Part shown: positions 1 to 8,181 of the stretch, piece after piece
Layout of the letters: each line of letters opens with the position of its first letter
How positions within the stretch are numbered: position 1 is the first letter of the stretch
NCBI GenBank assembly: GCA_017461725.1
Contig: JAFTXG010000021.1
Span: 51,163-115,162 of the forward strand
Length of the DNA: 64,000 nt
Direction: 5' to 3'
Origin: Lachnospiraceae bacterium
Lineage (GTDB): Bacteria; Bacillota; Clostridia; Lachnospirales; Lachnospiraceae
Translations under genes and position numbers: made by a program
The notes under the pieces: generated by a model
What the model saw: the letters and a program-made list of their open reading frames with translations, nothing else
The model's database searches: none
What the model was told of the DNA's origin: nothing

Positions 1-417
1 ATAATCAAAGATATCCTCCGGTGTATTCATCCAGCGAAGCACTGTCCCAGTCATTGCCACGACAACCACCGTGATCACAGCAGCCAAAATAGTACTCAAT
101 CGAATGGCACCTGCCACATAGCGGCGGAGTCTCACCTCGTCCTTCGCTCCGAACTGCTGCGCCACCGGCACTGCAAAGCCGCTGCAAATTCCGGTACAGG
201 AAGTGATGATCAGGTAATTGAAGGAACCGGTGGAGCCGATGCCTGCCAGCGCATTGACACCCACAAACCGTCCCACAATGACGGTATCTACCATTCCGTA
301 AAGCTGCTGAAATACGGTTCCGATGATTAATGGAATCGAAAAGCGTAAAATCGACTTCATCGGAGAACCGGAGGTCATTTCCACCATTGCTTTCTCTGCT
401 TTTTTCTTTATTTCCAT
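1..417 (-). CDS. MATE family efflux transporter (N-terminal part, cut by window edge)
   Basis: 139 codons are visible, running off the left edge. The reading frame from the ATG at 417 gives a short charged N-terminus ([17 protein letters not shown]), then the hydrophobic first helix with the segment [13 protein letters not shown], typical of the start of MATE (multi-antimicrobial extrusion) Na+/H+-coupled drug exporters. A GAGGAAAAACG ribosome site precedes the ATG. The start lies inside the last codons of the GIY-YIG gene (10-nt overlap), so the two are probably co-transcribed. Substrate cannot be inferred. The family call is confident from the N-terminal half-domain, but the rest of the protein is outside the window. 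Confidence 0.85.
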   Translation of the reverse strand, partial: MEIKKKAEKAMVEMTSGSPMKSILRFSIPLIIGTVFQQLYGMVDTVIVGRFVGVNALAGIGSTGSFNYLIITSCTGICSGFAVPVAQQFGAKDEVRLRRYVAGAIRLSTILAAVITVVVVAMTGTVLRWMNTPEDIFDY

Positions 418-701
418 CGTTTTTCCTCAATCAACTGCTGCTTCTGTGTTCTCGTCAATCGTTTTATCTTAAATTCCCTCGACATGGCCTCTTCCTTTGT
501 GGAAAACGTCTCAACGTACACCAGTTCCACCGGCACACGGCTACGGGTGTACTTGGCGCCCTTTCCGGAATTGTGGGCCTCCATCCGTTTTTTCAGGTCG
601 TAGGTCCAACCGGTATACAGTGTCCCGTCATTGCAGCGGACCATGTAGGTGTATGCTTCTGTCCTACTCTCTCCACTCATATCTGATCCGGCCTTTTCCA
701 T
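408..701 (-). CDS. GIY-YIG nuclease-family protein (UPF0213-like)
   Basis: A 97-aa protein consisting of one GIY-YIG domain: YTYMVRC and, ten residues on, LYTGWT form the variant GIY...YIG strand pair, followed by the conserved R in KKRMEAHN and the Glu/Phe-rich helix ([14 protein letters not shown]). Single-domain proteins of this size occur widely in bacteria and are thought to be structure-selective DNA endonucleases, but their role is poorly known. I chose ATG 701 because GGAGG lies six bases upstream; an ATG at 680 would give a shorter 90-aa form. The start lies within the 3' end of the S66 peptidase gene and the end overlaps the MATE start, giving a tight operon. Confidence 0.85.
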   Translation of the reverse strand: MEKAGSDMSGESRTEAYTYMVRCNDGTLYTGWTYDLKKRMEAHNSGKGAKYTRSRVPVELVYVETFSTKEEAMSREFKIKRLTRTQKQQLIEEKRWK

Positions 702-1734
702 CGGCGGCCTCCACATGAGCCATACATCCGTTGACAAACGTCATACGAGGGCTCACATGACCCACATCTGCCTCCATGATCAGGGGAATGTCTCTGCCCA
801 GCGCTTTGAGTGCCGCCTCCTCGTAAGTCATATCCGCAAAGGTCTGGGGGAAGGTCACCCGACCAAATATCACACCCTTCACGTTCTCCAACCATCCGGC
901 CCGCTTCATATGCAGCAGGGTGCGGTAAACCGACTCGGCAGTCATCGAATACACATCAAAATACCAGATAAAACCGTCCTCTTTATAACGAGACACAAAC
1001 TCCTTCGTGTGATCCTGAGGTGTACCAATCAGATCCAGCAGGCAGTCCATACAGCCTCCGATCAGTCTGCCGCTCACGCTGACCGGACCGTTGGGTGTCT
1101 TCCACTCCACAGGGTTGGTCAGATAATATCCGTCAGACTCGTCTTCCGGCTTTTCCGTCTCCGGCTTCTCTCCTTTCGGATTTCCAAACTCCGGCTCCTC
1201 AGGCTCCAAATTCTTGGGTTCGGACCATTCGCCTTCGAACAGATCGTAGCTGGTCTGCTCACTCAGTTGTCCCTTCCAAAGCTCCAAGTTTTCCTTCAAC
1301 GACGGATGCAGTTCTGCCATACCGAAGCCTCCGCCGTTGCATCCGTAGATCGTGGCGATATCCAGTCCGGTGGTCACACTGAACAGAATGCTGGTGGGGT
1401 CCGAATATCCCTGAATCCACTTGGGGTTTGCCTTGATCTTCTCCTCATCCAGATAGGGGAGCATGTCGATCAGAAACTCTCCGCCTGCCGCGCACCAGAT
1501 CATCTTCACCTCATCGTCCTCGATGAGCTCCATGAACTCCCTGCCGCGCACCTCACCGGACGCGCTGGCGATCAGGCCGCTGCGCACACTGGCTGTCTCG
1601 CGGACACGGTAACCCTCTTTTTTTACATTCTCGATGGACAGGTCAAACTTCGCCAGCTTTTCCTCCCGGATCCCGGCGCTGGGCGCGGGAATCCCGATGA
1701 GATCACCTTTTTTTAACCATTTGGGATAGAGCAT
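664..1734 (-). CDS. S66-family LD-carboxypeptidase / MccF-like serine peptidase
   Basis: A 356-aa protein of the S66 family, which cleaves L,D-peptide bonds in cell-wall peptides or hydrolyses microcin C-like aminoacyl-nucleotides. It starts with the family's [12 protein letters not shown] strand. The nucleophile is Ser111 in GYSDPT, GGC(227-229) stands for the usual GGN loop, and His326 lies in DVGHVSP. Two oddities are visible: an acidic, proline-rich insert at about 171-203 (repeated EPE/KPE), and the segment around 258-263 (YFDVYS), where relatives usually carry the catalytic Glu, seems to lack it. It may therefore be weakly active or substrate-shifted. It is downstream of pepF, separated by a long hairpin. 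Confidence 0.85.
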   Translation of the reverse strand: MLYPKWLKKGDLIGIPAPSAGIREEKLAKFDLSIENVKKEGYRVRETASVRSGLIASASGEVRGREFMELIEDDEVKMIWCAAGGEFLIDMLPYLDEEKIKANPKWIQGYSDPTSILFSVTTGLDIATIYGCNGGGFGMAELHPSLKENLELWKGQLSEQTSYDLFEGEWSEPKNLEPEEPEFGNPKGEKPETEKPEDESDGYYLTNPVEWKTPNGPVSVSGRLIGGCMDCLLDLIGTPQDHTKEFVSRYKEDGFIWYFDVYSMTAESVYRTLLHMKRAGWLENVKGVIFGRVTFPQTFADMTYEEAALKALGRDIPLIMEADVGHVSPRMTFVNGCMAHVEAADGKGRIRYEWRE

Positions 1735-1795
1735 CTCTTACCTGCTTTCCGACAATCAGGGGCAGTAAAAAACAATGCCATAATTCCAGCTGAAA

Positions 1796-1858
1796 GAGGT
1801 TACACAGAATAAACGAAAGAGAAACTCCGTGTTTCTCGGGTTTATTTTGTGTAGCCTC
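1796..1858. repeat. Long imperfect hairpin between pepF and the S66 peptidase gene
   Basis: Bases 1796-1814 pair with 1840-1858 (19 pairs, two of them G-T), a small internal loop follows, and 1819-1825 pairs with 1831-1837 around a 5-base loop: 26 pairs in total. There is no run of T after either arm, so this is not a standard terminator. It may be an mRNA processing or stability element in a minus-strand operon, or a small palindromic repeat. Confidence 0.7.
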
Positions 1859-1900
1859 CTAGATGTTCAAATCGACGCTGTTTTTACAGCCCCACCGTCT

Positions 1901-3673
1901 TTACTTTTTCAGCTGCCTCGCCAGCTGGATATATTCGTTGATTTCTTTCTCGTAGGACTTCAGACTCATCTGCCAGAACTCCTTCTTTGTCAGATCGATG
2001 CCTGCGATCTTAGCCGCCCCCTCACAGCTGGTGACGGGAGTTGCGTGGAGCATCTCGCGGTACTTAGGCACAAACGCAGCGCCTTCCTCCTTATACTTTG
2101 CATACAGACCACGGGCAAACAGGCCGCCAAACGCATAAGGGAAATTGTAGAAGCTGCTTCCGGTGCTGTAATAATGGCTCTTGCATACCCACATATAAGG
2201 ATGATTGATACTCTGATCCAGACCGTCACCGTACGCCTTTTTCTGCGCATCAGCCATCATTCGGCACAGCTCGTCGGCAAACATGAATTCACCTGCACGG
2301 CGCGCAAACACAGCTGTCTCAAACAGATATCTGGAATAGATGTCACAGATGATCTGGTTAACCTCCATCAGCTGGCTCTCCAACAGAGCAAAACGCGCCT
2401 CGGGCTCGGTCGCGCCCTCAACCGCCGCACTCATGACCACATTCTCATTGAAGGTGGATGCCGTCTCGGCCACCGGCATGGTGTAATCGGAATTCAGAAC
2501 ACGGTGATCCTCGATATTCAAATTGTGATATGCATGTCCGAGCTCGTGAGCCAGAGTGTCCACATCACTGAAGCTTCCGTCAAAGTTGGTCAGGATACGG
2601 CTCTGCTTCTGCTGCGGCAGACCAGCACAGAACGCTCCACCCACCTTACCCTCTCTGGGGTAGAAATCGATCCACGCCTCGTCAAAGGCACGGGCGATCA
2701 TGTCCGCCATATCCTGATCGAATCCGCTGAACAGATCAACCAGATAGTTTCTCGCTTCCTCGATCGTAAACTTCTGTCCGTCACTCTTTCCAACCGGTGC
2801 AAACAATTCATACCAGGGCAGACCGTTCTCATAGCCAAGGTACTCCGCCTTGGCCTTCATATAACGGTGGAACAGGGGCAGATACTCCTGAATGGACTCC
2901 ATCAGCGCATCCAGGGTAGACTTCTGCAGGCGGGAATTGTACAGGGTCTCCTCCAGAGGAGACGCAAATCCTCTCATCTGAGCCGCATTGATCACCTGTA
3001 GTTTGATATTATTCAAGGCAAATGCAACAGAATCTTTGATCTTATCGTAGCAAGCCAGCTCCGCCTCGTAGGCATCCTTTCTCGCCTGCACATCCTCGTC
3101 GTATGCCAGATTGCGGACTGCGGACAGAGGGATTTTATCTCCGCGATATTCTGCCTGAACGGTGGAAGTCAGATAGGACTGCAAATCGGACCATCCGCCG
3201 CCACCGCTGATATTGAACTTGGCGATGACCTCCTCCGCCTGATCGCTGAGGGTGTACTTGTCATCTTCCTTCAGCTGGTTCAGCATAAACTCATACTCTT
3301 TCAGCAGAGGATCACTCTCGATCAACTCGTCCAGATTTTCCAGGGAGGCAACATACTTCTTCGCGATGGTGCTGGCCTTTGTGGTACCGGCAGCCTTCGC
3401 CATCAGCTGTCCCATGTACGCCATGCTCTCGCTGTCGGAAGTGTTTACCGACTGGCGAAGATTTGCATACGCTGCCATGGTATAGACCATCTCGGACATC
3501 TGCTCAGACAGCTTGATATAGGTCAGCAGATTTTCCTTCGCGTCACCGCCAGGAAGTCCCGCCGCAAACGCATTCACCGCAGCACAGACTTCGTCTACCT
3601 TCTTGAAATCCTCCTGAAATTTGGGGTCGTCAAATCCCTTATACAATACATCCAAAGACCACTCTGTGTTCAT
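1901..3673 (-). CDS. pepF: Oligoendopeptidase F family metallopeptidase (M3)
   Basis: A 590-aa cytoplasmic zinc peptidase, close to the usual ~600 aa of M3B oligoendopeptidases, which cut peptides of roughly 7-17 residues. The HExxH zinc site is clear (HELGHAYH, about residue 375), followed by the downstream Glu helix (PVAETASTFNENV) that supplies the third ligand. The C-terminus has the family's YPFGG-type segment (FPYAFGGLFARGLY). The ATG at 3673 has AAAGGAGAT upstream. It lies upstream of the S66 peptidase gene on the same strand and downstream of the M18 aminopeptidase gene, so a peptide-degrading gene group is plausible. Confidence 0.95.
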   Translation of the reverse strand: MNTEWSLDVLYKGFDDPKFQEDFKKVDEVCAAVNAFAAGLPGGDAKENLLTYIKLSEQMSEMVYTMAAYANLRQSVNTSDSESMAYMGQLMAKAAGTTKASTIAKKYVASLENLDELIESDPLLKEYEFMLNQLKEDDKYTLSDQAEEVIAKFNISGGGGWSDLQSYLTSTVQAEYRGDKIPLSAVRNLAYDEDVQARKDAYEAELACYDKIKDSVAFALNNIKLQVINAAQMRGFASPLEETLYNSRLQKSTLDALMESIQEYLPLFHRYMKAKAEYLGYENGLPWYELFAPVGKSDGQKFTIEEARNYLVDLFSGFDQDMADMIARAFDEAWIDFYPREGKVGGAFCAGLPQQKQSRILTNFDGSFSDVDTLAHELGHAYHNLNIEDHRVLNSDYTMPVAETASTFNENVVMSAAVEGATEPEARFALLESQLMEVNQIICDIYSRYLFETAVFARRAGEFMFADELCRMMADAQKKAYGDGLDQSINHPYMWVCKSHYYSTGSSFYNFPYAFGGLFARGLYAKYKEEGAAFVPKYREMLHATPVTSCEGAAKIAGIDLTKKEFWQMSLKSYEKEINEYIQLARQLKK

Positions 3674-3704
3674 GATAATCTATCTCCTTTAATATACAAC
3701 ACAT

Positions 3705-3989
3705 TTACACGACAAAAAGAATCAGTGCCGAGCAGATCGCCAGAAATACCGCCACTCCGATATACATCCACACCATTCGCTTATCCTTATCCCACTGATA
3801 AGCCGCCTGAAGAACCATGGTAACCGCCAACAGCGGAATGTAAATCTTGATGGAATCCTCCCAGATTGAGATGAGCTGCAAAACCGCCAGCACAAACACA
3901 ACCAGAGAGAGCGCTATGATACAAACAAACAGAATCTGATCTCTCCTGCTCAGATCACTGAACCCGATTTTTCCGTCTTCCTTTCTCAT
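3705..3989 (-). CDS. Small three-helix membrane protein of unknown function
   Basis: A 94-aa protein with a charged N-terminus (MRKEDGKIGFSDLSRRDQ) and three predicted membrane helices at about 18-41, 49-65 and 73-94. I chose ATG 3989 because AAGGAG sits eight bases upstream; a GTG two codons earlier is too close to that site. It resembles small DUF6442-like membrane proteins of Clostridia, but I recognise no functional motif. It follows the M18 aminopeptidase gene by only 12 bases and precedes pepF, so it is probably co-transcribed with these peptidases. Confidence 0.7.
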   Translation of the reverse strand: MRKEDGKIGFSDLSRRDQILFVCIIALSLVVFVLAVLQLISIWEDSIKIYIPLLAVTMVLQAAYQWDKDKRMVWMYIGVAVFLAICSALILFVV

Positions 3990-4001
3990 TTCCACATCTC
4001 C

Positions 4002-5318
4002 TTATTTAAACCCGAACAGACAGGTGATCAGCTGCTCCAGATAATACTGATCCTTCACGCCCATCAGCTCCCGGGCGGAATGCATGCCAGCCATCGCCAC
4101 GCCCACGTCCTGCATCTGCATGGGCAGGTAAGCGGACGCGATGGAACCGAGTGTTCCTCCGCCGGGAATATCGGAGCGGTTCACAAACTTCTGACAGGGT
4201 ACGTCTGCCATGGCGCAGAGCTGCTGTACTGTAGCCACTGACTCGCAGGTGCTCACATAGGACTGTCTCGCCGCCATCTTGATCGCCACGCCACCGTTCA
4301 TCTTCACCGGGTTCGTGGGGTCATTTTTATCGGGCTGGTTGGGATGCATACAGTGTGCAACATCCACCGACAACGCAAATCCGTCGGTAATATCCTTCAG
4401 ATACTGTGCTCTGGAGAGTCCCAGCGCATCGTAGATCCGTTCGATCACATAGGGAAGGGCCTGTCCCGCCGCGCCCTGTTTGGAACGGCTGCCAACCTCC
4501 TCATGGTCAAAAACCACTGCAATATTGATTCCTTTATCCCGCTGCGCCTGAATCAGACCCTTGATACAAGCGGTCACGGAAGTGATATTGTCCAGTCGGG
4601 GAGAAGAGATCATAGTCTCACTCAGTCCCACCAGATCGCCCTTCTCGTACTGATAAATGTATAACTCATAATCAAGGATCTCATCCACTTCTGCGCCGCA
4701 CTCTCTAGCCAGCGCTTCCATAAAGAAAGCCTCGCCGCCCAGAGACTCCCCCAACACCTCCACGATGGGAAGCATATCTCTCTGGTGATTAAACTCCACG
4801 CCTTTATTTACCTCACGGTTCATATGGATCGCCAGACTGGGAATGGTCGCAACCGGTCTCGCAAAGTCCACAAACCGCACCTCCGGATGGAAGGCATCCT
4901 CGCCCTTCAGTGCCACCTTTCCTGCGATGGAGAGAGGTCTGTCCAGCCATGAGTAATTAATCATACCACCGTAGGGCTCCACATTCAGCCTGCCGTAACC
5001 ATTCTGCTTCATCTCCGGGCTGGGCTTAATCTTAAAACAGGGGAAGTCCGTGTGTGCCATCGCCAAACGAAGATTCCCCTCTTTCGCCATGGTTCCTCCG
5101 ATGGTAAACGCAATCAGGGTAGAATCATACACCGTCACATAATATTTTCCGCCGTACTCCAGCTCCATATCCCAATCACTTGAAAAATCCAGAGAAATAA
5201 ATCCCGCCTCGTCCAAATCCTCTCCCGCTGCAAGCACGGCGTGGAAAGGTGAAGTGGACTTCTCAATCCGCTCAAGCAGGTAATTTGCCGAATTGATGTA
5301 TTTGTGTTCTGCTGCCAT
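4002..5318 (-). CDS. M18-family aminopeptidase
   Basis: A 438-aa di-metal aminopeptidase of the M18 (aspartyl aminopeptidase-like) family, acting in the cytoplasm on peptides with N-terminal acidic or neutral residues. Metal-site segments are visible: HTDFPCFKIKP near residue 87, the catalytic/metal pair DHEEVGS, and the C-terminal region before GMHSARE. The length fits the family (about 430). The longer upstream reading frame is ignored because AGGAGG lies six bases before the ATG at 5318 (a second ATG lies directly before it). It heads a run with the small membrane protein and pepF. Confidence 0.93.
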   Translation of the reverse strand: MAAEHKYINSANYLLERIEKSTSPFHAVLAAGEDLDEAGFISLDFSSDWDMELEYGGKYYVTVYDSTLIAFTIGGTMAKEGNLRLAMAHTDFPCFKIKPSPEMKQNGYGRLNVEPYGGMINYSWLDRPLSIAGKVALKGEDAFHPEVRFVDFARPVATIPSLAIHMNREVNKGVEFNHQRDMLPIVEVLGESLGGEAFFMEALARECGAEVDEILDYELYIYQYEKGDLVGLSETMISSPRLDNITSVTACIKGLIQAQRDKGINIAVVFDHEEVGSRSKQGAAGQALPYVIERIYDALGLSRAQYLKDITDGFALSVDVAHCMHPNQPDKNDPTNPVKMNGGVAIKMAARQSYVSTCESVATVQQLCAMADVPCQKFVNRSDIPGGGTLGSIASAYLPMQMQDVGVAMAGMHSARELMGVKDQYYLEQLITCLFGFK

Positions 5319-5504
5319 CATCGTCCTCCTAAGTGTCAATCTCCGCATATGGCGAAACCTGCGGCCGAACTCCGTGCCACGGAAACCGTCATTCTCACAG
5401 GCTCTCACTCCACTGCTCTAACTATGAAAAAGCATACAACATAACCGGTTTTTATGCAAGTTAAGAAGTTATAAAATCTCTATACCGCACCTAATCCCCG
5501 TTCC

Positions 5505-5975
5505 TCACAGAATCTCCACAACCTCACCGATATACATACGGTGTACCGGCTCGGTAGCGAAAAATCGCTCCATGGCCTCCTTCGGGATTTTCTCCTCGTC
5601 CATGTCCTGCCAATACAACTTTTTGCACACAAGGGTGAGTGTCGCCTGCTCAAAGGTCATACTGTTCTCCACCGATTTCGCCTTCAGCTCAGTCAGTGCC
5701 ACCTTGTCGCAGTCTCTGCCCGACTTGGTTCCCAGAATAGTCAGATCCTTTTTGTACTCCTCCGGATAAAAGCTGATGGTAAAATAATCGTTATTCTCCA
5801 TAAATTCGTAGGTATAGCGGTTTGGACGCACATAAACGGTGGCAACCCTTTTGCCCCAGAGCGTACCCATACCGCCCCAGCTGATGGTCATGGTATTGTA
5901 CTTTTCTTCTGTTCCGGCGGTCAGAAGTGCCCAGCTGCCGTCAAATACACCATAGATGTTGTCTGATTTTGTCAT
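5505..5975 (-). CDS. Flavin reductase family protein (FMN-binding)
   Basis: A 156-aa single-domain protein of the flavin reductase-like/flavoredoxin FMN-binding split barrel. The N-terminal strand with NTMTISWGGMGTLWGKRV and the RPNRYTYEFMENNDYFTISFY region, which contacts FMN in relatives, are both present. The C-terminal HRMYIGEVVEI strand is typical. Such proteins reduce FMN or transfer electrons to partner oxygenases or reductases; the partner here is unknown. AAGGAGGATTAATC precedes the ATG at 5975. Confidence 0.88.
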   Translation of the reverse strand: MTKSDNIYGVFDGSWALLTAGTEEKYNTMTISWGGMGTLWGKRVATVYVRPNRYTYEFMENNDYFTISFYPEEYKKDLTILGTKSGRDCDKVALTELKAKSVENSMTFEQATLTLVCKKLYWQDMDEEKIPKEAMERFFATEPVHRMYIGEVVEIL

Positions 5976-6002
5976 GATTAATCCTCCTTCCGTTATTCCC
6001 CA

Positions 6003-6506
6003 CTATATTTTATCTATTTCCAATCTTAACTGATAAAACTGCTTTGCCCATTCCGGATAATACAGGTATTGCCCGTTTTCTTTAATTCTTTGCAGTGTTC
6101 GCTTTCCTGTCCTTCGGTCCATAATCGCAAATATTTTTATAATATAATTGTCACTTTCCAATGCTTTCTCTATCGGCAAATTTAAAAAAGTCAATGCCGC
6201 CTCCAGAAAATCATCCTCATAATACTGACCTATAGCGTCCCATTTTGCTTTTATCTCCGGACTATCGTATCCCCAATTATCAGCCGCCGTAAAATCCAGC
6301 TGAGAAATATCATCCTCCTGACGATACATGTTGATCCATGAAAAACAAACCAACTTTTTTCCGTCAAGTCTGATCGCCGCCCGACCGTATGAATCATGAA
6401 CCTTGTTGTAGTGGGTAAGAAAATAGGTGATCCGGTTCCTCAGCGAATCACACAATAGCTCACTCAACTGTTTCTTTATTCCGGACCATGATTTATAGTG
6501 ATTCAT
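6003..6506 (-). CDS. Hypothetical protein, SF0329-like
   Basis: A 167-aa soluble protein starting MNHYKSWSGIKKQLSELLCDSL, rich in aromatic residues and without membrane segments. The N-terminal W-S-x-I-K-K-Q-L pattern and the downstream RAAIRLDGKKLVCFSWINM strand recall the uncharacterised SF0329 family; I am only moderately sure. No catalytic motif is visible. ATG 6506 is supported by AAAGGAG seven bases upstream; a longer frame upstream simply reads through a tandem repeat (6520-6582). Confidence 0.6.
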   Translation of the reverse strand: MNHYKSWSGIKKQLSELLCDSLRNRITYFLTHYNKVHDSYGRAAIRLDGKKLVCFSWINMYRQEDDISQLDFTAADNWGYDSPEIKAKWDAIGQYYEDDFLEAALTFLNLPIEKALESDNYIIKIFAIMDRRTGKRTLQRIKENGQYLYYPEWAKQFYQLRLEIDKI

Positions 6507-6519
6507 TTTTTCTCCTTTT

Positions 6520-6582
6520 GCACTACGCACCTCAAATTTCGCACTGCGCATCAATATCTCGCACTGCGTACCTCACGTCTGC
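6520..6582. repeat. Three tandem copies of a ~20-bp GCACTGCGYA unit
   Basis: GCACTACGCA (6520), GCACTGCGCA (6541) and GCACTGCGTA (6561) recur every 20-21 bases with similar T-rich lead-ins. Related GCAGTGCGTA and TTCGCA words occur at 21185-21240. They lie just upstream of the gene starting at 6506. Confidence 0.7.
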
Positions 6583-6585
6583 TGC

Positions 6586-6673
6586 GCATCCGTTCGGTCG
6601 CGGGCTTCGCCCTATGCATCTAAGTACAAATTTGACTGCCTGTGAGCAAGCTCCCGCAGTCCATTTGGCTTAG
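6586..6673. repeat. Highly structured intergenic element (multi-helix)
   Basis: Two folded units lie side by side. In 6586-6617, GCAT/ATGC closes CCG-TT-CGG and GGGC-TTC-GCCC hairpins, a small three-way junction. In 6620-6673, nested pairs CTAAG/CTTAG, CAAAT/ATTTG, GACTGC/GCAGTC and GAGC/GCTC form a long arm. It sits between sce7726 (stop 6685) and the gene starting at 6506. The nature of the element is unknown: a palindromic dispersed repeat or a structured RNA. Confidence 0.55.
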
Positions 6674-6684
6674 CCGCGCAGTGC

Positions 6685-7239
6685 TCATTGCTTTCGCGTG
6701 TAGTCCCTCTCAAACAGTTCCTCGCTGACCTGAACAGCCAGTTCTTCCGGCGGTACTTTCTCCAGAATTTTCTCCACCACAAAGGCCTTACTCTTATCCT
6801 TATACTTATACATCCCATTGAGCTGCTGAATGTGGGCCAGCTCTTCCCGCCAGAGAATACTCAGTTTTTTCTTTGGTTTCAACTTAGGATTGACTTTCGC
6901 CTCGCGGAGCACATAGAAATCCACCACATCACCTTCCCACTCGGCGGTGATGATACCCCAAAAGTTCGGAACATGCTCCTCAATGTGCATGGCGTGGGTC
7001 GTCCCGACCACCACATAATTGCGGTCATAAAACTGATTATAATCTCTGACCTGCCGCTTCAGGCGAGTGTAGGTGTCCGCATCGCTCTTGATCTCGATCC
7101 CCACAATAGCATCGGGCATGACCATGACCACGTCGGCCCGGGATCTGCCCATCATCTTCTCTTCAATTATTCTTACTTTTCCGTACCGCTCCTCCAGAAA
7201 GTCATAGAGAAACTCACGGATGTCTCTGTCATAGAGCAT
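6685..7239 (-). CDS. sce7726 family protein, PD-(D/E)XK nuclease-like
   Basis: A 184-aa protein. Residues about 33-52 read R-x-D-V-V-M-V ... A-I-V-G-I-E-I-K-S, the D...ExK core of PD-(D/E)XK nuclease-fold proteins, matching the sce7726 family of unknown function. The remainder (YNQFYDRNYVVVGTTHA, then a lysine-rich C-terminal half) fits. The protein probably binds or cuts nucleic acid, but its target is unknown. There is no neighbouring methylase or helicase to suggest a restriction system. Start ATG 7239 has AGGAATAAC upstream. Confidence 0.75.
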   Translation of the reverse strand: MLYDRDIREFLYDFLEERYGKVRIIEEKMMGRSRADVVMVMPDAIVGIEIKSDADTYTRLKRQVRDYNQFYDRNYVVVGTTHAMHIEEHVPNFWGIITAEWEGDVVDFYVLREAKVNPKLKPKKKLSILWREELAHIQQLNGMYKYKDKSKAFVVEKILEKVPPEELAVQVSEELFERDYTRKQ

Positions 7240-7306
7240 GTTATTCCTGTTTTCCTCAGCCTATCGTATCCTTTACTTCATTTCCGCACATCAAAAAACA
7301 CCCAGC

Positions 7307-7795
7307 TCAAATACCCGAGTCCTTAAGCAATGTAAACAACCGTCGGATACTCTCCGCGTCCAGACTTCGCACCGTAACATTGATGTGGATCTGCTGCTCA
7401 TCCGAAGCCGCAATCAAGGCTTTCACCTCATCGGCATCATCTCTGCCGCGGTAATAATCCGCCAGATAATCCTCGGCCCCGTACACCTCGATCTCCCAGT
7501 CACGGCCCAACATTTCATAGTCAATGTCCAACGCTTTTTCTCTGGAAACCGTCAGCTCCAGCCACCCGGTCATATCCAGACTGATCCCAAAATCCGCATT
7601 CAGCCGTTTATCCCGGATCTCAATCTCCGGCAGTGGAAAATACTCTGTCTGATACGCGCCGTCCACCTTCACCTCGTGGAGATTGTAATAGCCCAGAGTG
7701 GCAGAATATCCCAGCTCGCGAACCGCTCTCAGCACAGCTCTTCCGGTTCTGTCCAACGGCTCATATATACTGTTCAGCAAACTGCGATTGTCCAT
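7307..7795 (-). CDS. Hypothetical cytoplasmic protein (162 aa)
   Basis: I do not recognise the family. The protein is soluble, acidic and without cysteine. It begins MDNRSLLNSIYEPLDRTGR, has an alternating strand region (EYFPLPEIEIRDKRLNADFGISLDMTGWLELTVSR) and ends with a DAESIRRLFTLLKDSGI helix. The mix suggests a small alpha/beta fold. AGAAGAGGGT precedes the ATG at 7795. The gene lies between azlD and the sce7726 gene on the same strand with no obvious functional link. Confidence 0.6.
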   Translation of the reverse strand: MDNRSLLNSIYEPLDRTGRAVLRAVRELGYSATLGYYNLHEVKVDGAYQTEYFPLPEIEIRDKRLNADFGISLDMTGWLELTVSREKALDIDYEMLGRDWEIEVYGAEDYLADYYRGRDDADEVKALIAASDEQQIHINVTVRSLDAESIRRLFTLLKDSGI

Positions 7796-7854
7796 ACCCT
7801 CTTCTCCCGCATACCCTCACTTTGATCGGATTAACGTGGTCGCCACACACGCTG

Positions 7855-8181
7855 TCACGCAAACACTACCTGCACCAGCAACATATAACAGATCGTACCG
7901 CCCGCCACGGAAAGCAATGTGTTATGTCTCCATTTGTGGACAATCACCACAAACAATATCGCTAAAAGCTCCGGCGCTCCGAAGGGCGCGGAAATAAAGG
8001 ATGTATTTTTCAGACAATAGACCACCAGCATGCCCATCACCGCGTGGGGCAGAACCTTTCCCAGATATAGAATCGGCTTAGGCGTGCCCTTGTGGAAAAT
8101 CAGAAAAGGGGAAAAACGGATCAGCGCGGTAACTACCGCCGTCACTGCGATAATCGCCAGAGATTTACTTACATCAATCAT
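7855..8181 (-). CDS. azlD: AzlD-family branched-chain amino acid exporter subunit
   Basis: A 108-aa protein with four hydrophobic segments and the AzlD pattern VTALIRFSPFLIF ... LPHAVMGMLVVYCLK. AzlD partners AzlC in LIV-E-type export of branched-chain amino acids or their analogues. The ATG at 8181 overlaps the end of azlC by 8 bases, with GGAGGAGGGCG upstream, indicating translational coupling. Confidence 0.92.
   Translation of the reverse strand: MIDVSKSLAIIAVTAVVTALIRFSPFLIFHKGTPKPILYLGKVLPHAVMGMLVVYCLKNTSFISAPFGAPELLAILFVVIVHKWRHNTLLSVAGGTICYMLLVQVVFA

Noticed and set aside
5..430. 141-residue minus-strand frame at the left edge
   Set aside because: The frame starting at 417 reads as a MATE transporter; this overlapping frame has cysteine-rich, low-similarity translation typical of a shadow frame.
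649..1716. 355-residue plus-strand frame opposite the S66 peptidase
   Set aside because: Exactly antisense to a clear family member; no ribosome site and Arg/His/Leu-rich translation.
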